From Streblospio benedicti (taxonomy: Eukaryota; Annelida; Polychaeta; Spionida; Spionidae): a stretch of DNA of 64,000 nucleotides. The position numbers were made by a program, and so were the translations under genes. The notes below the pieces were generated by a model. It worked only from the letters and a program-made list of their open reading frames with translations, was not told the DNA's origin and did no database searches. Shown one piece after another: positions 36,300-54,576 of this stretch; within the stretch, counting starts at the first letter, position 1; every line of letters starts with the position of its first letter. The stretch is from assembly GCA_019095985.1 (NCBI GenBank), contig CM032660.1:31824612-31888611 (forward strand). The letters run 5' to 3'.

Positions 36300-36372
36300 A
36301 ATTATGTGTTTGGTATTATTTTTTTTATTTTTTATTTATTTTTTTTTTTTTTTTTTTTTTTGGGGGGGGGGA
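36300..36372. repeat. Poly(T)/poly(G) tract
   Basis: TTTTTTTATTTTTTATTTATT then about 25 T, directly followed by about 10 G. Low-complexity; possible reverse-strand tail of a retroelement. Confidence 0.85.
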
Positions 36373-36790
36373 GCAGTTCAAAAATGCAATAAATTTATTT
36401 AAAAAAAACTGAAAACACATTATTAACCAGAGTAAATTTATTCACCTAACATTATCAGACTATACAACAACAGAAACATACATCACATTGAAAATAGGAC
36501 TGGTTGCACTACTGAATTACAAACAATTATTACATAAATTAACGATTGTCAATCCAATGAACACAGTTTAACATAAGTACATAACAGTCACAACACCTTT
36601 CCACAATCATCATTGCCTTGGTAGATGTGGCGTGAGCATGAATTTCGCTCCTGCCAGGGCACTGAACCAGCAGCAGAGTTGCACCAGTGCTTGAGTAGGT
36701 TCCTCTGTGCCTTGCCTTCCCTTGAAGCTCTGTTAAGTCCTTGCACATTGCAGTAGAGTGTGTCTTCAAACGTTCAGTCCCTGTCTCCAC

Positions 36791-37785
36791 TCACCGGGAT
36801 GATCTCTGGTCGTGGTCCAGTAGGCGGTTCTGCAGAGTCGGGTACTGTGTCCTCATCAGGTTGTGAAGGACGGAGCACGTGGTTACGGTGAGTCGTACTG
36901 AGTCAGGATCGTGGCACATGGTTGTCAGCAGCACACAGAATCGGTTGGCGAGTATGCCAAAGGCATTCTCCACCACTCTTCTGGCCCTTGGCAGACGGTA
37001 GTTGAAGATGCGCTCCTGTTTGGTTAGGTTCCTGCCGCTGTACGGCTTCATAAGGTAGGGTCGCAGGGCAAAAGTATCATCCCCGACTATAAAGTATGGA
37101 ACATCTTCACCATCTTCATCATTTGGGAGTGGTTCCATAGGTGACCAGCCATTAATGTCATTCTTGTGTAGACCAGCACGTAGATCACTGCGGTTGTAGA
37201 TGTGGGCATCCGAGGAGGAGCCGTTAGCAGTGACATTGATGTACGTGAACTTGTAGTCGGCGCTCACTATGGCAAACAGTATGACAGAAAAAAACTTTTG
37301 TAATTGTAGTACTCGAGAGCCACTGTTAAGGGGAGCCCTTATTGCCACGTGCTTGTCGTCAATCGCTCCAATCGTGTGAGGAAACTGCCAGGTCTCATAC
37401 CATTGTGTAGCCAGGGCTCACCAGCGGGTAGAGTCAACATCTCGTCCATATACTCTGCTAGAATGGCAGTGCACACTTCTCTCACGACTTTGCTCATGGT
37501 GTTGGGTGCAACCCTCCAGCTGTAGGACATGTCTTTGTATGTGGAACCCGAAGCTAGGTGGCGCAGAGAGAGGGCAAGCTTTAGACCTGGTTCTAGGGGC
37601 AGGCTCCAGTTTGTTGTAATCTTCGTCAGGCATGCTGCAAGGCGTTCGCACAGCTCATCATACATTTCTGCCGGCATTCTGAGGAAGTTGATGAACGGTG
37701 AGGGGTCCTCATTGCAGAGTTCTACCATCAGGTTGTGGTATATGCCCTGGTTTGGTCTTCTCTGCATCCATCGGCGTGCCCACAT
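36791..37785 (-). pseudogene. Harbinger DDE transposase (DDE_Tnp_4 type)
   Basis: The N-terminal frame 37785-37350 reads NEDPSPFINFLRMPAEMYDE, then LALSLRHLASGSTYKDMSYS and the helix-turn-helix-like APNTMSKVVREVC. The catalytic part is in a second frame: IGAIDDKHVAIRAPLNSGS (first Asp), ANGSSSDAHIYNRSDLR (second Asp) and RARRVVENAFGILANRF (Glu). It ends with a DQRSSR tail at 36794. The halves are offset by one frame change near 37400. A short stretch around 37290 also looks frame-altered: LQLQKFFSVIL where family members have YYNYKxFFS. The catalytic triad is kept but the gene is broken. Encoded opposite to the MADF gene, as in other Harbinger elements. Confidence 0.85.
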
Positions 37786-38337
37786 GCGCCTTCATCTTGG
37801 TCGTCTTCTTCATCTTTGTACTTCCAGCAGGACGGCTTGTGCTTGCAAAAGCTGTTGCTGGTGAAGCAGGACCATGTCCAGATCTGCTTCATTTTGAGGG
37901 TTCATGGATTAAAGTGCTGGTCTACACGAGAACGATGTTTTGTCGAACGGCATCAATGTTGCCTCTTCGGTGGCAAGCTTCAGCCTGACAAGATGTATGG
38001 AGCAGCACCCAATTTATAGGTCTCGTGAATGGTACGCGGAGCTAATGCCAATCATACAACATTCATACGCTTTCTTGTTGATAATTATCTGCTAATCATC
38101 TGACAAACATTCGCAGTTACGCCCCAAACGGACGCCGAGTAGGCGCTACACGCTAAACATACGTTTAATCGTCTATGATACGTAGAACACCTGCTGAATG
38201 TACGCCATCGTACGCTCAAGGTGCGCCAAGCTTACGCCAACGTTATCATCTGCCGAGCATCTGCCCACCATCCGCTACCATTACACTGCTTATGCTCAGC
38301 GCATGTGGTGCATATGTTTGATGTATTAATAGGTTAC

Positions 38338-38472
38338 TATACGAGTGGAGTGGAGATATCAGCCAATATCTCACTGAGTGGTTTTGATAACAGTACGAGT
38401 GAGCCAAGCGAACGAGTGCTGTTATCAAAACCACGAGGTGAGATATTGGCTGATATCTCCACTCCACGAGTA
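38338..38472. repeat. Palindromic foldback MITE (~55-bp arms)
   Basis: Arms 38338-38392 and 38419-38472 are inverted copies (CGAGTGGAGTGGAGATATCA, GCCAATATCTCAC, GTGGTTTTGATAACAG). The loop is rich in GAGTGAGC/GAACGAG. Loop and arm sizes match the foldback at 23842. Confidence 0.88.
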
Positions 38473-38680
38473 TAATTACCCTTTTCTCCCACATATATAC
38501 TCGGCAACAAGGCATAGAAACCACTTAAAACTATCCAATTTCTATCCAAGAACAAAAGAAAGTACTTCAATTGAGTTCAGTTAAGGTCAAGGTAAAAAGT
38601 ACAATGATTAAAAAGGTCACAAACAAGGTCTATGCATATAAGTAAAGTCATTTTACCCACCCTTGTGGGCCGCTACATCT

Positions 38681-39120
38681 GAGAGGGGTAGGTTGTATTT
38701 TCAAATACATATTCTACTTCTGAAACTTTAAAAACAGATATTTTACTGCTAGTGAAATAGAATAAAGTTGTGATGTAAAACAGAATTAAATAATGTTTGC
38801 ACCAAAAAATTGAAAATAAATGTTTTAGCCAAAGTCAAAGAACCTGACCCCCCCTCTCAGATAATCAACTCGTCCAGCCACCTGAGAGGGGTACCTCTCA
38901 GATAATCAACTCGTCCAGCCATCTGAGAGGGGTAGGTAGTTTTTTAGAATGAAAATTTTACTTCTGAATATTTTCGAAATAAACATTTTATTGCTAGTGA
39001 AGCACAATAAAGTTATGATGTAAAACGGCAAAAAATAATGTTTGTTCCACAAAGTTGAAAATAACTAGTTCTGCCAAAGACAAACGACCTAACCCCCCCC
39101 TCAGATAATCAACTCGTCCT
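38681..39120. repeat. 244-bp tandem duplication
   Basis: Copies start GAGAGGGGTAGGT at 38681 and 38925. They share ACTTCTGAA, TTTTA(C)TTGCTAGTGAA, AATAAAGTT.TGATGTAAAAC and end in TCAGATAATCAACTCGTCC. Confidence 0.8.
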
Positions 39121-39710
39121 GTGATGAGGAATCATAACAACGGAAATGGCTGGTCCAATTTTTGTGGCAATTTTATTATCAACGCTGCCATCTGGTGTTT
39201 AAAAAGAATAACTTTACAATTTTATGAATGAATCTGTAGTAAAGTGTAGTAAAGCAGTCCTCTTTACATTATAATTGTCATAATTCATGCAAAGATTGGC
39301 GTATGAAATTATGAAGAGATCAGAAAATATCCTACGGCCTTGCCATTCATAAACACAGTCAGGAGTGGGAGGACACAGGGCGTACGCCCCACATAAAAAA
39401 TCAATGGATTATCGATCGGCGTATGTCGTTTATGCTTTCGATGTTTTTAGCAACCCAAAGTATTCAGTATTGGGAGCGTAAAAGAACGGACCGATCAATA
39501 ATCTTCCTAGAAATCTTTTGCCTTTGTACTGGCGGCGAGCGTCACACGACAGTCACACGCACGTAAAGCGGAAAAGAAACGCTGGGTCGGCGTAGTCGGC
39601 AGATGCTTAGTATAGATGAAAAAATCTGGCTATCCGACGGATTTTTATCAGCTAGGCGTAATATAAGTTCTAGTAAGCTCCCAGTGAGCCGGAACCAGTG
39701 GGACGCGGCT

Positions 39711-39800
39711 TTAAGGCTGATATTTAAGAGAAACCCCATACCTAGCCACAATTGCACCCATGAGCGGTTCTTTTCAAGCTTCGTGCCAAATAGGTGTGTA
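39711..39800. repeat. Second copy of the 15.8-kb dispersed repeat
   Basis: GAAACCCCATACCTAGCC and GCGGTTCTTTTCAAGCTTCG match 15898-15955. It starts exactly at the Harbinger target duplication, so the Harbinger element probably landed in this repeat. Confidence 0.6.
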
Positions 39801-39906
39801 CTGACCGCTTGTATCTTTTTGGGGCCAGTGCATGAAAATTTGTAATCAAGCGAGTGTATGTTTCCTTTCGGTACCAAGTTGAGTTCAGTTTTCCTGTTTC
39901 GTGGTC

Positions 39907-40006
39907 NNNNNNNNNNNNNNNNNNNNNNNNNNNNNNNNNNNNNNNNNNNNNNNNNNNNNNNNNNNNNNNNNNNNNNNNNNNNNNNNNNNNNNNNNNNNNN
40001 NNNNNN
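39907..40006. other. Assembly gap (100 N)
   Basis: A run of exactly 100 N between the dispersed repeat and the 3' end of RPS5. Confidence 0.99.
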
Positions 40007-40097
40007 AATTCACACATAGATTCCAAGTTCTAGGATGAACACTGCCCTTGCACTTATTTTATCCATTAATCAAATAAGACAAAAAGTTGATGCGAAA

Positions 40098-40103
40098 TTT
40101 ATT
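40098..40103 (-). terminator. RPS5 polyadenylation signal
   Basis: TTTATT on + is AATAAA on the minus strand, about 33 nt after the RPS5 stop codon. This gives the short 3' UTR typical of ribosomal protein mRNAs. Confidence 0.75.
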
Positions 40104-40136
40104 ATTGGTTGGATAACATCAAAATGTGGAAAATGT

Positions 40137-47203
<7,067 letters not shown>

Positions 47204-47840
47204 TTTCAACCACTGAAATGACAAATCCAGTTAAAAGTGTAGGCAACTCAAAGATACATTTTTGTAGCCTCTGGAATGGATGACTCACTGACGATTTTTA
47301 TTTGAATCTTCTAGTGTCGTACATTGTGTAAAAGCGATAAAATGTGTTTTCTCCACTGTGTAACCCCACCCGGCCTTCCAATGTGGCGCACACAATAGTA
47401 CGTTACGGGTCCCGTACATCGCCATGGGCCATGGCATGGCCAATATGCACATCGACATGTGCACACGTGCTACTCAAGAGCTACATAACGTGACCGATTT
47501 CAGAATATCGGCTTCAGATAAAGGATGGAAATGTGTGCGTTTAGATGGCATTAACATTTTGATGATTCAGTGAAGAATACTATACACATTTAGACGTCAC
47601 ATGATCATATTTGTGGCCAAAAGTGAACGGCACACACTAATTTCTTGATATCCTCTATTATCGCTCACACAATTTTCAACCTGTCCCTACAGATCTAATA
47701 AATTATCATATCAAAATTTGTTCACTTTTAACCATATCTGGATAAATACCTTCGTTCATTAATGTTAATTTAAAATAGAACAATTGTTGAATAACACGAA
47801 TATTGCAAAATATTAACTTATGTTTCGCTGTAACTTTTAC

Positions 47841-47866
47841 CTTAAAACTTCCAACCGGAAAAGAGG
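47841..47866 (-). promoter_or_regulatory. RPS5 non-coding first exon with 5'TOP tract
   Basis: On the minus strand CCTCTTTTCCGGTTGG starts near 47866, and AAG|GTAAAA closes the exon at 47841. A pyrimidine start tract followed by a short leader and a donor is the classic terminal-oligopyrimidine promoter of ribosomal protein genes, which puts translation under mTOR/LARP1-type control. The intron ends at the acceptor 47213-47215, 9 nt before the ATG. Confidence 0.75.
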
Positions 47867-48089
47867 CTGTTGTGGGGTCGAGCACATCCGGCACAGGATG
47901 TTAGGGCGCACGAGCCAAACATAATCTGCTTACAATTCTAGTAAATGTGTGGTTTATTGGAATATCTATTGATTACGCAGTGCTACATTGAAGATGTGTG
48001 GTGATATACAAATATTCTAGTAGCAGAATATTTCATTGATAAATTCATAAGATAACTTTTCACTTTCTCTTTCAGCAGCTGTACGGGTC

Positions 48090-48620
48090 TCAGCAGATGC
48101 ACTGCTTGCCGCAGGTCTTGGTCTGGATCTGGATCTGGCTGTTAGTCGGCAGGGCCCCAGATTGAGGCATCACACCGACGAGTTGTGCGCATTATGGGTG
48201 GTAGTGCGCGATGAGCCAACTCTTGAAGGATGCTGCAGAGTCAGCTGATGCGATGGACTCAGGGGTACTGTTCCACTCGTTGATGGTACGAGTCACAAAA
48301 GAGAACTTGAAATTGTCCGTGTTTGGCTTAAGTGTCACTAGCTTCCGCGAGTTCATGTCCTTGCCCCTGGCAGGTCGTTTAGAGTAATTTACATTTATAT
48401 CAGTCATAGGCACTGCCACCTCACCATGGAGGATCTTGTACATAAACGCCAGCCTCTGGATTCGGCGTCTGGTTTCCAATGGTTCGAGTTTGAGTTGTGC
48501 CAGCATAGATGTGACGCTAGCAGTTCTGGAGTTGGTTTGTTCTTGCCTAGGGCTGCATCCTTCAGGCCTTTAGTTCTAAGATATGCCAGACCCTTGATTT
48601 CCCACATCTCATGTTGGTTT
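48090..48620 (-). mobile_element. Non-LTR retrotransposon (LINE) 3' end
   Basis: The minus strand encodes NSRTASVTSMLAQLKLEPLE followed by RRRIQRLAFMYKILHGEVAV, then DNFKFSFVTRTINEWNSTPE and a C-terminal FKSWLIAHYHP stop. This is the region after the RT domain in Jockey/CR1/RTE-type LINEs. The upstream part is lost after a frame change near 48510. 5'-truncated, dead copy. Confidence 0.8.
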
Positions 48621-48671
48621 TCATCGCCACTAATTCAGAGTCGTTCAAATTTATTTCTGGGCTCCATAATC

Positions 48672-48720
48672 TGCAAGGGATCCTGTATACTATCCCACTT
48701 CTCTCCAGTGGGTCTACTTT
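48672..48720 (-). mobile_element. Small Penelope-type GIY-YIG start fragment
   Basis: The minus frame VDPLERSGIVYRIPC resembles the start of a GIY-YIG domain as found in Penelope-like elements. Only about 15 residues are visible, so the call is weak. Confidence 0.35.
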
Positions 48721-48747
48721 ATCCTATATGATCATGTGAAACTGTAA

Positions 48748-48829
48748 TCCTCGTTAGTACAGTGGTCAGTGCACACGACCAACAAACAGGATTTGCCTGT
48801 GTCGTAAGTTCGCGCCCCAGCCTCGACAG
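48748..48829 (+). repeat. tRNA-Asp-like SINE head
   Basis: TCCTCGTTAGTACAGTGGTC copies the 5' half of animal tRNA-Asp (A box TTAGTACAGTGG). A B-box-like GTAAGTTCGCGCCCC and CCTCGACAG end follow. The anticodon region is not Asp and the T arm is altered, so it is a SINE or tRNA pseudogene, not a working tRNA. Confidence 0.6.
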
Positions 48830-49019
48830 ACTTCGTGTCGCCAAAGAGTTACATCTTGCATCTGCCACTGTACTGCGACTTCCACACAGCGTGTCGTTAC
48901 TGTCGAGTATATCATACAAGACGAGAGTCCAACCAAGAAGAGGAGCCACAGGAAGAAGGAGTCTGGTTGCAGAAAAGGAGCGGTTTCCAGCCAAGACGAG
49001 AACCCACAGGAAGGTAGAG

Positions 49020-49320
49020 CCCGGCTGCAGATGAGGACAAGTTCCCAGGTGTGAGGAGCAGCTAGAACTACTGACGCAGGATCCCAGTTCTGAGGAGCAG
49101 CAAGAACTGATGCAGGATCCTAGTCAATGGGAGCAGCTGGACCGGAGGAAGAAGGGCCAGGCTCTGTGAAGCAAGAAGTCCAGCATAAGTACCCGGTCTC
49201 AGTGGAGACCCAGCAACAAAGCAAGCCATGCACAAGTTCCAGGTCTCAAGAGAGACTCAGCAACAAGCAAGCCCTGCACAAGTTCCAGGTCTCAGGAGGG
49301 ACCCAACGACAGCTGCTAGC
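49020..49320. repeat. Minisatellite-like block of GAGGAGCAGC/AGTTCCAGGTCTCA units
   Basis: Two successive imperfect repeats. CAGGATCC(C/T)AGT with GAGGAGCAGC(T/A)AGAACT recurs at 49025-49140. CAAGTTCCAGGTCTCA with GA(C/G)(C/T)CAGCAACA recurs at 49195-49310. It creates a 138-codon frame of low credibility. It may be the body of the SINE-headed element, ending at AATAAATATAAG (49520). Confidence 0.5.
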
Positions 49321-49879
49321 AGTTGTGCAGACCACAAACAAGATTGCATCCCCGCGAAAGTATCAGGTTGAAAGCAAAGGTGTTGTCCCCGAGAAGTACT
49401 GCCACTGCGGGTGTAGACCTAGACGATCACTGCCAAAGACATTATTCTGTTTAATATTACAAACAAGACTCTATATTGATTATATGATATTGCTTGTATT
49501 ACGTGTATTTGTGAATAATGAAATAAATATAAGCAGTTATTAATCTCTTCATTTATTTCCCTAAAGCATCAATCGCACTGTTCGCCCATATACACAATCT
49601 GTGAATTTTACAAATGACGTGAGAACGCAGTTGTATAGTCTAGGTCACTAAATTTCACATCATACGTTAAATTCACAGTTTATGTGTATGGCTGGTTTTA
49701 GCGATTGGTGATCTAGGTAAACACATAGATATTAAAGGGGATTCTCAAAACCTCGTAGACAGTTCTGGAAGGATTGGATACTTCTTCAAAAGTTCAAAGT
49801 GTTGGTAATAATGTAAGGTTGAAAAATACAGATGCCAATTGATCGTTTCAATAAGTTTTTCTGTAATATAGCAAAAGAT

Positions 49880-50802
49880 CTGCTAACAAATACTAGAAAG
49901 AAAGGTTGATATTGATAACCTGTATACATTTTACAAAGATAAATGTATCTCTGATGCTAAATGTCAAGAAGTTTCAAGAAAATTTAAAGAAGTTTCCAAG
50001 GATGATATTTTAAAGCTATTATCTACTCTTAATGTGTCAAAGTCCACAGATGGATGGATGAGAAAATTTGATGACATAATTAAAGGGGAGTCCACGCTAT
50101 ATTCACGATATATGCATGATATCATAACAAAGAAAAAGAGAGCTGAGATAGATAATAAACTTTCAGAGATTAATAATCTGCACCCACCATTAACGTGAAG
50201 TTTAGAGAAAGCAAAACAAGTTTTAGAAAGAAATCAATATCCACCAAACTTCTATGATCCAATAATTAAAGACACTCAAATTAAATCATTGAAGAACAAC
50301 AACCACAACATCAAAAGAAGAGAATGCTAATATAGAGACAATAACCAAACCAGGAAAATTCCTCTCCTCACATAGTATAGAGGAAAATGCACTGAGGAAT
50401 TTGCTGATGCTCTGCATCATACCAATGCACTTTGTACAATAATAATGACTCAGGAAATTAAAAACAACCATGCCATCCCTCGAACCACCTGTTGAGAAAA
50501 TGATGAGAAGTGGAGTGGTATAGAAAATAACATGTCCTCGCTGTGAAGCGAGCTATATCCGACAGACGAGCCGACATCCCACACCCGCTTCTGAAAGCAT
50601 TCCAGGAATACAGGTCCGATGAAGAGCCATTTGGTGCAGTACAACACCACACTCACGGAAAGACATGTGGAGATCCTGAAAAGCACTTCACGGGGGGGAA
50701 GCACATCTTCTGACTCTGGAGGCACTGTACATTGAGGAAATAAAACCCATGATCAACACCAAGGAGGAATACAAGAGCAGGGCCCTGACCATCAAGATTT
50801 AG
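49880..50802 (+). mobile_element. Penelope-like retroelement, 3' region, broken
   Basis: Fragments in several + frames: DDILKLLSTLNVSKSTDGWM, KFDDIIKGESTLYSRYMHDI, KAKQVLERNQYPPNFYDPII, then CPRCEASYIRQTSRH (GIY-YIG-like). The final LTLEALYIEEIKPMINTKEE ends in YKSRALTIKI and a stop at 50802. The composition fits the RT-to-GIY-YIG end of a Penelope-type element of another lineage than the copies at 3.0 and 21.5 kb. Old and broken, with several interruptions. Confidence 0.65.
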
Positions 50803-51711
50803 ATGGTGTCAGCACCTAGCTGTTTTGTTATGTTTTGATTCATATTCTGTATCATATAAATGTAATATTGAAAACAGTACTGTTTTGTGATTTAATTTGC
50901 CCAGTTTGCATTATATTCTGAAGATGACTGGAAGGTTGAAAATATTTAATTAAAATATGTGAATAAAAAATATGTTGGTTCTATCATACATAGATATCTA
51001 TATGTATAAACTTTTTAGTGCTCCTTATTTATTGCACTGCATAATGTCTGTCTTTGTCTTTTGTTTGTAATCTATCTGTGATAAATAGAATATTTTCAAT
51101 TCAAATTCGCCACATCATTATATTGACCCCATATAATAAAACCAACGTGCAGTAATGGACCATTATAACACTCTATCTGTGACACCCCCCTAAATCCTGC
51201 CTTGTGATTGGCTTAGAGCCAAATCAGCCGGTCACCTATTTCTCCATAGTCGACTGGGCAATAGTGCCCTCTAAAAGTGGGTCACACTTTCGGCTATCTA
51301 TTCAAATAAGTAAATCAATATATAACCATATTGGCCATCTGTACACTCACTTATTGTATGCCAATGCTAAAGAATTGTGTGTACGTTGGATTTTCTGCAA
51401 AATTTACTTGCAAATAAAGCGTAGATGATTGAGACAAGAAAAAAAAAAAATTGCTTACTGTTTACAACATAAAATAACAGAATGTTTTCAAAAATTTCTG
51501 AATAATACTTCCAGTTCCTAGTATGCGTACGTATTTCTAAGTAAGACTGACATGAAATAGTAAGTCTGACGTTATATCTAAACACAGAGATGCGCAAGAC
51601 GTTTACAAATATCGCAATGGCGAGAGACTTTTGCTGTGGTTGAACCCGTTTAATTCCATGCTATTTTCGTGAGGCTTTTCATCAAATAGTATGTGCTAAT
51701 GAGGGTTTATC

Positions 51712-51872
51712 GTGTTATAATGAATATATATCATGGTTTGTCGGTCACCATGTATGAATGCATGCCCTCATGTAGTGAATATTGCCCTCGCAAGCTCGGG
51801 CAATATTCACTACATTCGGGCATGCATTCATACATGGTGACCTCCAAACCATGACATATTTCTTCAATAATT
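51712..51872. repeat. Palindromic foldback (~75-bp arms)
   Basis: Arms 51721-51790 and 51793-51866 pair almost perfectly (CACCATGTATGAATGCATGC, TGTAGTGAATATTGCCC) around CGCAAGCTC. It is the third foldback of this design in the window. Confidence 0.88.
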
Positions 51873-52163
51873 CACTGGGGATGCGCGTACGCATGACGCA
51901 CAGCTGGTACGTATAACGTAACGATATTGGCGTATGATACTACACTTTGTGCAGGTGCTATGAATACTACTCCAAAATAAGCGTGATATTTACATTGTAT
52001 ATATGAGTAGATCTATATAAAAACATATTCGAATCTGGACTATTGTGATATCATCTAAGCAAGCCCTTTTTGACTTACCTAACGTATTCGCCTTTGAGTG
52101 TTTTCATCGTTGATTTCACTGCGTCGACCAAACCCAGCCACATATATTTGGTTATTTTTGACT

Positions 52164-53069
52164 ATGCCCAAACAAGGTAAGTTTTTAAGATATTCGGTTA
52201 AGACTGAAGAACGTTATGGGGGAAAAGCTAGATCTATGTCTATGAGTACTGAAACAATATCCTAGTGCAATGAGTGGAAAAAAAAACTATACTATATAGT
52301 CATGCCTTTTAGCGACCCTCACCCAAAAATTGTTATTGTGTCTTCTGACCTAGAACACATACCGCCGGGACACCTGGCGGAGAAAAATAAATCTACATAA
52401 CATCTCAAAGTATAACATTTGTTTAAAACAAAGTGGAAATGGTGTTGAGTAAAACCCGGTCTCATTGATTCACGCAACTCTCCTAAACAGACATCGGCGA
52501 ATTAAAGCCCGTTCGCTGAATTGAGTTGCTCTGCAAACAGCCACTCTATACAAGGCTGCTAGTCCTCCATGTTTGTTTGAGCTGAGTAACTGGACGTGAG
52601 TACATATATTACTGACATTTTTACACAGTTCTTATTCTTTTTCACCATCACACTGACAGCTCTAACTTCTTTGTGTGAAATACTGTAATCTCAATCTTGT
52701 TGAATGAACCATAGAGATCTCTTCCTGTGTAGTCTTGTAAAGTAAATGTTCGTTCCTGTGAAGTAGATGTAGTATTTGTACTCCATCTACTATTCAATAC
52801 CAACTGTTATTCCTCTTAATTGAGGTATCCGTGTAATTGTTTACAATTTTTTTTACATTTTGTGTACCAAAAAAATTGACATTGGTTGAATATTGCTCTA
52901 TTTTTGCTTCTGCTATATAGTAAGCTTATAGATTGATACTTTAATAGGCAAAGCAGTCTTGAGACGAATGTGTTTGGTTATTTATATCTCAGAGGATTGT
53001 ATACTGCATTTTTATGTTCTTTTTCTTTATGCCAGTGGGCAAAGATTATGAAATCTGCACAGAACTGTG
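52164..53069 (+). CDS. Candidate first coding exons of the RS-rich gene
   Basis: ATGCCCAAACAAG at 52164-52176 is followed by a strong donor GTAAGT. A second candidate exon, 53036-53069, has a good pyrimidine tract plus CCAG and a GTAAGG donor. It is in phase with the first (MPKQ + VGKDYEICTEL). A further exon would be needed to reach the phase 0 exon at 54577. Splice-site logic only; no homology recognised. Confidence 0.25.
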
Positions 53070-54008
53070 GTAAGGGCTAAGTCATTACTTAAGGCGTGGG
53101 GGGTGGGAAAAAAAACGGGGGGGGAAATTTGGGGGTGGATAACTGGTTACATTACCCTATATTACCCAACATCTATCTGGAACTCTCATTTCAACGACTA
53201 TTCCAGATGTGTGGTGTATTTTTTTTTCTAGTTTTGATATTGAAAAAGGTTCTTACCAGCAAACCAAATGTACCATATTTTTACAGTTTTTGAGCATGTG
53301 ATCAAGTTTGATCTGATTATTACGGTAAAGATTCTCTCCGCCGTTGTAAGTAGAAAAATTTGCCGACTTTAAACACAGCATGTTAGCATTAAAATGTACT
53401 AAGGGCATTTTTGCAATCATCGTACCAAAGTTCCCTGACAGAGTTAAATTTTCAAAAATTGTGTCATGATGAATTGAATCATCAGTGGAAGCGAGTACTT
53501 GTTCTGCGCTGGTTGTGGTTGAGTTGGGTTGCGTTTTACTGTGCAAAACTGTTTGAAAGCAACAACAAACTTTTACATATACAAAGCACTATACCAGCTT
53601 TATTAAATGAAATTACATGTTACATAAACAAATCTATGCATTAAAAATATTATACATTAAAACACGTTAAATACACTGTATATATTAAATTATACCTTAT
53701 TATCACACATAAAAATTAGCTCAACCAAGTTCCAAATAGTTCATCAATAAAACCATTAACCGTAACACAAAATAAAATAAATATAAACTTGTTTGAAAGT
53801 AACAACAAACTTTTACATTACAAAGCACTACGACTAACTAAAGATTTGGCGGCGTACCTGCTTAAATACCGTTGTTTCAAACAGGGATGAAATTAGTACC
53901 TATGAGCAATATTAATGAATATCAAGCGTGGATTTTGGCAGAAAAATAGCAAACTGCTACATCAGTACTTATAAAAATTAATAGAACAAATAAAGTTACA
54001 TGACACTT

Positions 54009-54108
54009 NNNNNNNNNNNNNNNNNNNNNNNNNNNNNNNNNNNNNNNNNNNNNNNNNNNNNNNNNNNNNNNNNNNNNNNNNNNNNNNNNNNNNNNNNNNN
54101 NNNNNNNN
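54009..54108. other. Assembly gap (100 N)
   Basis: A run of exactly 100 N just upstream of the first clear exon of the RS-rich gene. Missing exon sequence is possible. Confidence 0.99.
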
Positions 54109-54576
54109 TCATCTACTGTGCAATCATAGAAAAAAAATTTCAACAAACTTTTACTGTATCTCAAATTCCGTGAGATGGGCCCCGAAAATATTCATTAATT
54201 TTTAGTTTAAACAGACATTTCAGAATGAATTTTTGTATTGGTTTTGTTCTAGACACCCATAGGCAAGTAGCAAATGTAATGAAATAAACATCACTGCTTT
54301 CTATAACATGCATTACACGATTTTCTGAGATACAGCTTATTTTTTTAATAAGTAGAATTTTTCTTTTTCGGGTGGATACATTGCCCTTATATTAAAAATT
54401 TTCATTCAAGCTTATGTATTAATGAGTATGTATTTACCACTAAGTCTTTGTAACTATATGGGTTAAACAAAAAATGTAATTTTAACTGTATAGATGGATA
54501 TTTGATAATGGATATGTTTATGAAGGCATGTTGTGCAGCTAGTTTGGCGACTCATTGAAAATTATTTTTTCAACAG

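Larger units (their letters stand above)
29855..39710. mobile_element. PIF/Harbinger DNA transposon, 9.86 kb, with nested insertions
   Basis: Left end AGCTGTGTCCCACTGGGACC (from 29855) and right end, read inward on the minus strand from 39710, AGCCGCGTCCCACTGG, then TCCGGCTCACTGGGAGCTTA. Both ends also share AGCTGATAAAAATC, giving imperfect arms of about 70-85 bp (29855-29925, 39625-39710). TTA flanks both ends (29852-29854, 39711-39713), the 3-bp duplication expected of this superfamily. Inside are a MADF-type DNA-binding protein gene on + (30208-35268, split) and a DDE transposase on - (36791-37785), the standard convergent pair. Nested inside: the TTAA element 30691-34225, a tRNA-type SINE at 35868, a palindromic MITE at 38338 and a 244-bp tandem duplication at 38681. 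TACGC-type motifs are dense at 38035-38260 and may be transposase sites. Confidence 0.88.

Noticed and set aside
39603-39877. Open frames near the Harbinger right end
   Set aside because: They cover the terminal inverted repeat and a dispersed repeat; no protein similarity.
48748-48829. tRNA-Asp gene
   Set aside because: Only the 5' half matches; anticodon and T arms are altered.
49127-49543. 138-codon frame GAAGPEEEGPGSVKQEVQ...
   Set aside because: Repeated low-complexity units within a SINE-like element; no recognisable domain.
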